This document shows, piece after piece, positions 17,967 through 25,063 of a DNA stretch of 64,000 nt. The notes under the pieces were generated by a model that was not told the origin of the DNA, searched no databases, and worked only from the letters and a program-made list of their open reading frames with translations. This stretch comes from a bacterium (GTDB taxonomy: Bacteria > Myxococcota > UBA727 > JAUIJE01), in the NCBI GenBank assembly GCA_030431455.1, contig JAUIJE010000005.1, positions 470,890 to 534,889 of the forward strand, given 5' to 3'. A program made the translations under genes and the position numbers. Every line of letters starts with the position of its first letter. The first letter of the stretch is position 1.

Positions 17967-19783
17967 GGCCCCTCCCCCCCGTCGAGGGTGCACAGGTCGA
18001 CCGAGAGCTCGACCTGGGACCCCTGCCAGGCATCGCAGGCCCGCCCGAAGAGCTGAATGGTGTTGTCCTCACCGAGGTCGAAGCCGTCCTCGTGGCTGGG
18101 GTCTTGTTCGATGACTTCGCCCCCGAGCAACACGTTGACCCGGTTGGTCAAGTCGAGGTCCTCGGTGAGCTGCACGCTGCAGGCCGAGACCTGGCGACCG
18201 ATGGCGCGGAACGCCTCCTGGAGCGTGTCGATGTCCGACGCCTCGATGTATTTGGTCGCGCCCGCGGCCGCGGTCCCGCCCGCCTCGGCCATGTCGTTGA
18301 GCACGTAGGCGAAGTTCTCCACGCCGGGGATGCCGATGACGTACGTGGCGATGCCGTCGGCGGCCAAGGCGCTGACCTCGGACACCGCCGCGGCGTTGTC
18401 GAGACAGAGCGAGCCATCGATGACCAGCGAGCAGTCCGCGTCGGGGTTGCTGCAGGTGCAGGTCAAGGGGTCGAGCAACGCGTTGCAGTTGGGGCCGCCG
18501 TCGGTGGCGAGCACCACCGCGATGTTCTTGCCCGAGCTGGCGAAGCCGTTCATGTAGCTGCGCACCGCGGCCAGGGTGCCGCTGGTGGGCGTGGCCCCGA
18601 GGGGGCTCGACTCGAACTCGTCAAGCTGGTCGGCGATGTCCCCCGCGCGCCCATACGCGGGCTCGACGTCGATGCCCCCCGCGCCGCAGCTGTCATCGTC
18701 GCGGTGGGGGAACAGCATCAGGCCGAACTCGATCGCGTCCTCGAGCTCCCCGGTCACGGCCTTGACCGCCTGCACCACGCCCGCCCACCGGGTGGTCCCG
18801 TAGCTCGGGGCCGCGTTGGACATCGAGCCCGACCGGTCGACGACCAACATCAACACGCCCTCTTGGCTCTCGGTGGGCAGCACCGCCTCCGAGATGCAGG
18901 TCTCTTCCACGCAGCCGCCCCCGTTGGTCACCGTGACCTCCTCGCCCCCGCGCACGATCGCCCCCAATGTAACTGTGCTCGTTCCGTCGCTGACGGTGAT
19001 CGCCACCGAGCCGGGCGCCATCGGCCCCAATGTAAATGTCCCCTCGGTGTCGGTCAGGTCCTCATACACCTCACCGCGGCTGTCCTCGGCGGTGACCACC
19101 GCGCCCGCCCACGGGCCGCTGCTGCCGGGATCACAGAGCACCCCGCTGACCAGCCCGGAGTTGGCGTCCGGGGCCTGGCAGCTCTCGCCCCCGTCGAGGA
19201 AGAACACCTCGCCCGCCTCCACCGAAACCGGCCAAGCCCGGGAAAAGCCCGGCGCGGTGACCTGCACGATGTGCTCGCCCTCGGGGATGTCCCGCAACAA
19301 GAACGCGCCGTTTTCGTCGGTGGTGGTCTCCACCGTGGTGCCATCGGCCAGGGTCAGGGTCACCGCCCCGTCCTGAATGAGGTCCCCGACGTGGCGGTTG
19401 CAGATCACGCCCTCGACGTCACCGACCCCCACGCCCACGTATTCGTCGCGGCAGGCGCTGTCCACGACGTGGGTGATCTGCTCGAACTCGATGGTCACGT
19501 CCATCGACCGGTCCTCGCGACCGACGTCGATGGTCAGCGGGTAGGTGCCGACGGTGACTTCCTCGAAGCGAAACGCGCCCCGCTCGTCGGTGACGGTCTC
19601 GAGCAACGTGCCCTGCACGTCGAGGTTGATGAGGGCCCCCCGCATGGGGAAGCCCGTGGTCTCAGAACAGGCCACCCCGGTGAGGTCGCCGAACTCGACG
19701 CGGTCGATGCGGCCGAGGTCCTCGCAGTTGCAGTGCGGCAACAGGAACAGGGCGAGCAGCCCGATCGTCTTTGTCGTTCGCAT
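17963..19783 (-). CDS. VWA-domain surface protein with carboxypeptidase-regulatory-like repeats (operon gene 1)
   Basis: 606 residues. The N-terminus (ALFLLPHCNC) is exported; the lipobox is poor, so lipidation at Cys18 or Cys20 is uncertain. Three regulatory-like beta-sandwich repeats (about 30-290) precede a von Willebrand A domain with MIDAS DRSGS (316-320), a Thr in TPTSGT and ATDGG. A Cys-rich insert (CNALLDPLTCTCSNPDADC) lies in the domain. Residues about 525-606 form another beta domain. VWA proteins bind partners through a metal ion. First gene of the six-gene operon; ATG 19783 is preceded by a G-rich ribosome binding site. Confidence 0.88.
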   Translation of the reverse strand: MRTTKTIGLLALFLLPHCNCEDLGRIDRVEFGDLTGVACSETTGFPMRGALINLDVQGTLLETVTDERGAFRFEEVTVGTYPLTIDVGREDRSMDVTIEFEQITHVVDSACRDEYVGVGVGDVEGVICNRHVGDLIQDGAVTLTLADGTTVETTTDENGAFLLRDIPEGEHIVQVTAPGFSRAWPVSVEAGEVFFLDGGESCQAPDANSGLVSGVLCDPGSSGPWAGAVVTAEDSRGEVYEDLTDTEGTFTLGPMAPGSVAITVSDGTSTVTLGAIVRGGEEVTVTNGGGCVEETCISEAVLPTESQEGVLMLVVDRSGSMSNAAPSYGTTRWAGVVQAVKAVTGELEDAIEFGLMLFPHRDDDSCGAGGIDVEPAYGRAGDIADQLDEFESSPLGATPTSGTLAAVRSYMNGFASSGKNIAVVLATDGGPNCNALLDPLTCTCSNPDADCSLVIDGSLCLDNAAAVSEVSALAADGIATYVIGIPGVENFAYVLNDMAEAGGTAAAGATKYIEASDIDTLQEAFRAIGRQVSACSVQLTEDLDLTNRVNVLLGGEVIEQDPSHEDGFDLGEDNTIQLFGRACDAWQGSQVELSVDLCTLDGGEGP

Positions 19784-19870
19784 GTCCCCCCCAGGTCATC
19801 GTGGGCTTCGACGTCTCTTGGGAAGGAGTGTTCATGTCGGGAATTGTGCGTGATGGCAAATGGGCCAGGT

Positions 19871-19909
19871 GGCGCAAAAGCGCCGAAGCTGCTGCGCAAA
19901 GCGCGCAGC
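19871..19909 (-). promoter_or_regulatory. Tandem stem-loops
   Basis: GGCGC-AAAA-GCGCC (19871-19884) and GCTGCGC-AAAGC-GCGCAGC (19891-19909) lie between the small ORF at 19920-20060 and the VWA gene. Neither has a T-tract, so they are poor intrinsic terminators; they may attenuate or protect the operon mRNA. Confidence 0.35.
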
Positions 19910-19919
19910 GGGGCGTGGA

Positions 19920-20060
19920 TCACACCCGGTGCAGCTGGCCTTGGCGCGCCCGGCGCTCGTGGTGGGCCAGGTACAACTCGACCATGCTTTTGACCCATTC
20001 GGGCGCGGTCTTCTTGGCTTGCTCGGCCTGGTCGCGCTTTTTGGTGTCTTGCTCGGTCAT
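19920..20060 (-). CDS. Possible 46-residue basic protein
   Basis: ATG 20060, preceded by a G-rich ribosome-binding-like run, opens a frame of 46 residues (MTEQDTKKRDQAEQ...GQLHRV) that ends with TGA at 19922-19920. Its composition is protein-like: acidic and basic helix former, AEQAKKTAPEWVKSMVELY. No family recognised. It precedes the six-gene operon on the same strand by 136 bases. Short length makes this tentative. Confidence 0.4.
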   Translation of the reverse strand: MTEQDTKKRDQAEQAKKTAPEWVKSMVELYLAHHERRARQGQLHRV

Positions 20061-20202
20061 GTTGACCCCCCCATCTTGCTGTGCGGCGTGGTGTTGTGCG
20101 CCGGCGGCTTGTCATTCTTGAACGCACGGGTCGTGCCAACGATCCATCGGCCCGGTGTCAGGCGATCCGAGTGGGTGTACAGCGGCTTTTTGTGGTGAGG
20201 GC

Positions 20203-20225
20203 GACAGAAAAGTCACAGTTCTGTC
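20203..20225. promoter_or_regulatory. Inverted repeat, operator-like
   Basis: GACAGAA (20203-20209) and TTCTGTC (20219-20225) form a perfect 7-base dyad with a 9-base spacer in a locally A/T-richer stretch upstream of the minus-strand small ORF. The 16-bp half-site spacing suits a dimeric regulator. No flanking promoter boxes identified. Confidence 0.3.
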
Positions 20226-20315
20226 AGCGGCGTGGCGGATTCGACCCACCCCGCGTGTGGGCCCGCCGACACAGCGGGGCGACACACACCAATCGCACAC
20301 CGGCAAAGGCGCGGG

Positions 20316-21815
20316 TCAGTCGGCCACGAACCGGTCGCCGTCTCGATGACACGCGCCCGTCTCGCCGAGGTGGATCAACGAGGCGAGCACGCTCCGCGCG
20401 GCCAACGGCCACATCACCTGGGGCACGTCTTGGTAGGCGTGGGCCACGATGTCCTCGGGGGTGGCCGCGCCCAGCTCGCGCAGGGCCTCGCGCACCGCGT
20501 CCTGGCGGGCCTGGCGGTGGGCGATCTGCTCTTCGATCTTTTTGCGGCCGTCGGCGAGCAACGGGCCGTGGGACGGCACCAGCTGCTCGAACGGCAACGC
20601 CAGCGTGCGGCGCAGGCTCTCGAGGTACGTCCCGAGGTGTCCCTCGGGGGGATCGATCAGGATCGAGCCGGTCGAGGCCACCAGGTCGCCCGCGATCAGC
20701 GTGCGGCTGTGGGCGTCGTAGAACGCCAGGTGCCCGTCGGCGTGGCCGGGGGTGTACAGCGCGGTCAAGGTGCCGTCGTCGTCCGGCAATGTCACGTCAT
20801 CGCCGTCGCCCAACGCGCGCTCGAGCGGCAGCCCGCAGAGCTTCCCGGTGTCGGCGTGGGCCCAGATGGGCAGGCCGTACTTTTTGGCCACCCGGGCCGC
20901 GTCCCCGGTGTGGTCGTGGTGGTGGTGGGTGAGCAGCACCGCCACCGGCCGGCGCCCTTGGGCCCGGAGCAGGGCCACCAGCGCGTCAAACCGTGCCCGC
21001 TCGTCGTCGTAGGGCGTGGCGGGGTCGATGATGAAGTACGTCTTCTTGCCGAACAGCACGGTGTTGGTGTGGGTGGCCGGCGGCAGCGTCGGGGTGCGAA
21101 ACGGCTGAACGTACAGGCCTTGGATGATGTCTTGGGTCTCCGGCACATGCTCGGGGCGCACGCGCTTGAGCTGGTCGATGAGCGACGGGAGCGCGTGGTC
21201 GACACACCGGGCCAACGTCGTGACCACGTGGCGGATGGGGGGCAACAGGAGCGCCTCACCGGTATGCCACTGCGCGCACAGGTCCGCCGGTGATGTCCAG
21301 TGAATGCCGTCGAGCTCGTCGAGCGGGGCGGTCCGGACCACGCGGGGGTCGTCGGGATCGAGCGGCAACAAAAACTGCCGCACCGCGAACGTCTTGGGCC
21401 GGGAGTCGGCGGTGATCCACAAGCCGAGCGGCAACAGGTCGGAATCGTCGAGGAACAGCTCGAGTTCGCGCAGGATGTCGAGGATGTCGTCGCCCCGCTC
21501 GACCCGGTCCACGAACCGGGCGCGCTTGTCCCCCCGGGCCGGCGCGCCGCGTTTGTCGGTGACGAACCAGTGGCCCACCTCTTCGCCCAGCTCGCGCATC
21601 GCGCAGGCGCGCTCGGCGATGGAGGCGGAGCCGTCCGAGAGCTCATTGACCAAGGGCAACGCCTCGTCGGTGTCGTCGACCCCGCCCCCGGGGAACGCCA
21701 GATATCGCGGATAGCTGCGCGCAGAATCCGTGCGCCGGCCCACCAGGACCTGGCCTCGTTTGTCCCGCGGAATCACCGCCGCGGCCCGGCGCCGGATGGT
21801 CTTGCCCGCACCCAC
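20316..21815 (-). CDS. Nudix hydrolase / metallo-beta-lactamase fold fusion
   Basis: About 499 residues. The N-terminal Nudix domain (about 8-190) has FPGGGVD and RELGEE (74-79), although the usual Nudix spacing is stretched by an insert of about 15 residues. The C-terminal domain (about 225-490) is a metallo-beta-lactamase fold with HHHHDH (297-302), TPGHADGHL, AGDL and a final PSHG: the LACTB2-like hydrolase pattern. Fusions of this kind are annotated as Nudix/MBL hydrolases of unknown substrate. The start is uncertain: GTG 21815 leaves a gap to the divergent cytochrome gene and gives a normal Nudix N-terminus; ATG 21851 and ATG 21872 are alternatives. Confidence 0.85.
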   Translation of the reverse strand: MGAGKTIRRRAAAVIPRDKRGQVLVGRRTDSARSYPRYLAFPGGGVDDTDEALPLVNELSDGSASIAERACAMRELGEEVGHWFVTDKRGAPARGDKRARFVDRVERGDDILDILRELELFLDDSDLLPLGLWITADSRPKTFAVRQFLLPLDPDDPRVVRTAPLDELDGIHWTSPADLCAQWHTGEALLLPPIRHVVTTLARCVDHALPSLIDQLKRVRPEHVPETQDIIQGLYVQPFRTPTLPPATHTNTVLFGKKTYFIIDPATPYDDERARFDALVALLRAQGRRPVAVLLTHHHHDHTGDAARVAKKYGLPIWAHADTGKLCGLPLERALGDGDDVTLPDDDGTLTALYTPGHADGHLAFYDAHSRTLIAGDLVASTGSILIDPPEGHLGTYLESLRRTLALPFEQLVPSHGPLLADGRKKIEEQIAHRQARQDAVREALRELGAATPEDIVAHAYQDVPQVMWPLAARSVLASLIHLGETGACHRDGDRFVAD

Positions 21816-21879
21816 GGCGGAAGTATGCCACGCCCGGCCCGGTTGACCCATCCAAGAGGGCGGACTCATCATCCCCGCG

Positions 21880-24330
21880 ATGTCGTTCACGCCGAACATC
21901 GGGTCACGGGCGCGCCCTCGCCGGGCGTGGGCGGTGGCGTTGCTCATCGAGGTGCTCACCGCGCTCTTGATGCTTCGTCACGATTTGGCCCCCAAGACGC
22001 GCGACCTCATCGTGGGCATCCACATTGTGCTCGGCTTCGTCACCTTGTTGTCCGTGCTGCTCGTGGGCCTGCGGGCGGCGCTGCAACGGCGCGGCCCGCT
22101 CGAGGTCGGGCTGTGGCTGGTGTTTGTCTCCGGGGTGGTGGCCACGGGTTTTGGCGCGAGCCGGGCGTTCGCCTTGATCGGGGCCGCCCACGCGGTGATC
22201 GCCACCGTGTTCATCGTGGCCCGGCTGGTGCCGCGGCGGTTGGCGTTTGCGATCATCCCGTTCGCGGCCGCGATCGTCGGGTCGCTCAGCTACGGGCTGA
22301 CCGCGGAGCGCGCCCCCACCGTCGAGCCGGTGTACCCCACCGGGCCCATCGACCCGACCCCGCCCGTCGGGTACGTCGACACCAGCGCCCTGCTGCCCGG
22401 CGACGCCGCGCGGTTCACGGACGTGACCCGCTGCGACGTCTGCCACGCCGCGCTCACCGACGACTTCCACCGCTCGGTGCACCGGCACGCGTCGCTGACC
22501 AATCCCTACTATGTCTCGTCCGTGCGCCGGCTCATCGACGAGCGCGGGCCGGACGCGGCCGCGGCCTGCGCGGGTTGCCACGACCTCGGACTTGTCGCCC
22601 ACGGTCGGTTCCCCGATGCGCTCACCGTCGAGCAGCCCGATGTTCCGCCCCGGGCGGACATCGGCATCCCCTGCCTCGCCTGCCACGGCGCCACCCAGGT
22701 CCGCTCCCAACGCGGCAATGGCGCGCTCGCCCTCGCCTTGCCCCGCGACCCCATCGTGACCTCCGACGGGCTCGAACACTTCTTACATTTTCTGCTCACC
22801 TACGCCGACCCCCGCGCCCACCGCGAACAGATGATGCGCCCCGACACCAAGAGCTCGACCCGGTGCGGCACGTGCCACCAAGCGTTCCTACACGAGGGGA
22901 TCAATGGCATTGCCCACACCCGGGGCCAGACCGAGCGAGACGACCACCGGAACTCCGCGTACTTTCCCGCCGCCGGTCCCACCGGGCGCCTGCCCCTCGA
23001 CGTCGGCCCGCAAAGTTGCGTCGACTGCCACATGAGCGAAGGCGCCCAGGGGCACGCCACGTTCGCGGCCCACACCGCCCTCGCCACCTTCCGCGGAGAT
23101 GCCGCCGCGGTGGACGCGATCACCGCCCAGCTGCAGCCCGAAGACCCCTTTGTCCGGCTCTCCTGGGTGAGCGTGGACCGGGGCGTGGTCCGGCCCTCGG
23201 ACGGGCGGTTGCCGGCCCGCAACTCGTCGGCCCAGCTGCATTTGTTGATCACCAACGAAAGGGTTGGCCACGCGTTCCCCGCGGGGACCAAGGACACCCA
23301 CGACCTGCGGCTCGAGGTCTCGTTCGTGGACGAAGACGGCCGCAGCCTGCCCTTGGCCGACGACGCCCCCCACGCGCTGGGCACGGCCATGCTCGACGCC
23401 GCGGGGGCGCCCAACATCCGCCACGACACCCAATCTCTCTGGACCGCGCTGTTCGAGCACAGCCTGCTGCCCGGCCACGGTCACATCGTGCGCTACCAAC
23501 TCGAGCGCGCCCCCAGCGAGGAGCGCCCGGTGCGCGCGGTGGCCCGGCTGGTCCACCGCAAGTTCCGTCCCGCGTTCTCCGCCGCGGTGGACGCGCCCCC
23601 CGCGCCCGAGGTGGTCATCGCCGACACCGCCGCGGCCCCGCCCCTGCCCGCCGCGGTGCGGCTCGCGCGGTACGCCGACGCGGCCGCGGCCAACTGGGAA
23701 GACGAGCTCGCCAAGGCCGCCATCGACGAGGCCAACTCCCACGTGCGGGGGCCGGAGGACGCGGTCGAGGTGCAACTCGCCCGCGCCCGGTTCCTGCTCG
23801 AGCGCAAACGCCAGTACGCGGTGGTGACCGACCTGCTCGCCGACGTGCCCGACCCCCGCGCCCGGGCCTTGCTCGGCCGGGCCCTGCTCGACGGGGGCAA
23901 CGCCACCCGCGCCCGCGAGGTGCTCGAGGACCTGACCGAACGCTTCGGCAACGACCTGGAGCTGTTGCTGCGCACCGCCGAGGCCCGGCGCCGCACGGGC
24001 TCGCTCCCCGGCGCGCTGGAGCTCGTTGACGAGGTCATCGCCGCGGCCCCCGACCACTTCCGCGCGCTCCAGCTCGAGGTCGCCCTCGCCGGCGAGCTCG
24101 GGGACAAAGACCGCGCGCGACGCGCCCGCGAGCAGGCCGAGCGGGTGCGCCCCGACCGCGACGCCCAGCTCGCCGCGGTGGAGCGGCAAAAGCGCGATCA
24201 GGTCGCGGACCGGGAAGCGGACCGGGCCCACGTCCACCAGCTGCGCACCCAGGCCGCGGCGGCGGCGGCCCCCGCGCCCGCCCCGCTCCCGGGGTTGCCG
24301 GTGCCGTTTTCCCCGCGGCCCTCCCCGTGA
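21880..24330 (+). CDS. Membrane-anchored five-haem cytochrome c with TPR tail
   Basis: 816 residues. Four to five hydrophobic helices (about 17-140) resemble a small membrane subunit. Then a periplasmic multihaem domain carries five CxxCH sites at about residues 185 (CDVCH), 230 (CAGCH), 265 (CLACH), 329 (CGTCH) and 380 (CVDCH), with extra His (HRSVHRHA) that could be distal ligands. A beta-sandwich stretch (about 440-570) follows, then TPR-like helices (about 580-790) and an Ala-Pro tail. Likely electron transfer across the membrane or in the periplasm; substrate unknown. The ribosome binding site is weak, and ATG 21880 is kept because it begins just before the first helix. Confidence 0.85.
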   Translation: MSFTPNIGSRARPRRAWAVALLIEVLTALLMLRHDLAPKTRDLIVGIHIVLGFVTLLSVLLVGLRAALQRRGPLEVGLWLVFVSGVVATGFGASRAFALIGAAHAVIATVFIVARLVPRRLAFAIIPFAAAIVGSLSYGLTAERAPTVEPVYPTGPIDPTPPVGYVDTSALLPGDAARFTDVTRCDVCHAALTDDFHRSVHRHASLTNPYYVSSVRRLIDERGPDAAAACAGCHDLGLVAHGRFPDALTVEQPDVPPRADIGIPCLACHGATQVRSQRGNGALALALPRDPIVTSDGLEHFLHFLLTYADPRAHREQMMRPDTKSSTRCGTCHQAFLHEGINGIAHTRGQTERDDHRNSAYFPAAGPTGRLPLDVGPQSCVDCHMSEGAQGHATFAAHTALATFRGDAAAVDAITAQLQPEDPFVRLSWVSVDRGVVRPSDGRLPARNSSAQLHLLITNERVGHAFPAGTKDTHDLRLEVSFVDEDGRSLPLADDAPHALGTAMLDAAGAPNIRHDTQSLWTALFEHSLLPGHGHIVRYQLERAPSEERPVRAVARLVHRKFRPAFSAAVDAPPAPEVVIADTAAAPPLPAAVRLARYADAAAANWEDELAKAAIDEANSHVRGPEDAVEVQLARARFLLERKRQYAVVTDLLADVPDPRARALLGRALLDGGNATRAREVLEDLTERFGNDLELLLRTAEARRRTGSLPGALELVDEVIAAAPDHFRALQLEVALAGELGDKDRARRAREQAERVRPDRDAQLAAVERQKRDQVADREADRAHVHQLRTQAAAAAAPAPAPLPGLPVPFSPRPSP

Positions 24331-24412
24331 GCGGCGCGGGCCTCTTGTCGCGATTGTTCAAGCCCGCGCGCGGCTCGAGGACGTAGGCTCGCGGCGTGTG
24401 CCAGGAGGCCCC

Positions 24413-25042
24413 ATGTCGATCAAGCTGTACCACCACCCGTTTTCCCGTGCCGCCAATGTTGTTGTCATGCTGGAGGAGCTCGGCGAACCCTACGCCCTCG
24501 AGCACGTCAACCTGATGGGGGGCGCCCACAAGACGCCAGAGTTCTTGGCCCTCAACCCCATGGGCAAGCTGCCCACCATCGTCATCGACGACGAGGTGGT
24601 CATGACCGAACAAGCCGCGATCGGCATGTACCTCGCGGACCGCTATGCCCTCGGACGGCTCGCCCCCACCCTCGACGACCCGCGCCGCGCGACCTACCTG
24701 CGCTGGTTTTTTTATGCCCCGTCGGTGATCGAACCGGGGTGCGCGGCCCACTCTTCAAAATACGAATACCGCGCCAGCGCGGTGGGCTGGGGAACCTACG
24801 ACGAGATGCTGAACACCATCGAGGCCGCGATCGGGGACGGCCCGTGGCTGTTGGGGGACATGTTCACCATGTGTGACGTGATGTTCGCCGGCACGTTGAA
24901 CTACATGCTGCAGTTCAAGATGCTCGACGCCCGCCCCGCGTACCTGGCGTACGTCGACCGCTTCAACGCGCGCCCCGCGGTCCAGAAGGCCGCGGCCATC
25001 AACGGCCAGGCGATCAAAGACCACGGCCTCGACAAGAAGTAG
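24413..25042 (+). CDS. Glutathione S-transferase family protein
   Basis: 209 residues, cytoplasmic. The N-terminal thioredoxin-like domain carries LYHHPFSRAANVVVMLEELG with Ser as the candidate catalytic residue and NPMGKLPTIVIDD (cis-Pro) and MTEQAAIGMYLADRY for glutathione binding. The C-terminal helical domain has GPWLLGDMFTMCDVMFAGTL. Family members conjugate or reduce via glutathione; substrate unknown. ATG 24413 is preceded by CCAGGAGGCC. Convergent with the TSP3 gene, 21 bases apart. Confidence 0.92.
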   Translation: MSIKLYHHPFSRAANVVVMLEELGEPYALEHVNLMGGAHKTPEFLALNPMGKLPTIVIDDEVVMTEQAAIGMYLADRYALGRLAPTLDDPRRATYLRWFFYAPSVIEPGCAAHSSKYEYRASAVGWGTYDEMLNTIEAAIGDGPWLLGDMFTMCDVMFAGTLNYMLQFKMLDARPAYLAYVDRFNARPAVQKAAAINGQAIKDHGLDKK

Positions 25043-25063
25043 CCGGGGGTGTTGCCGGCGGCG

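Noticed and set aside
20112..20306. A 64-codon minus-strand open frame
   Set aside because: No ribosome binding site, odd composition (Cys, Trp, Pro, His) and it runs across the GACAGAA/TTCTGTC dyad.
19784..20315. Possible structured non-coding RNA
   Set aside because: Two hairpins and a dyad exist, but I could not fold them into a known RNA class; reported only as regulatory elements.
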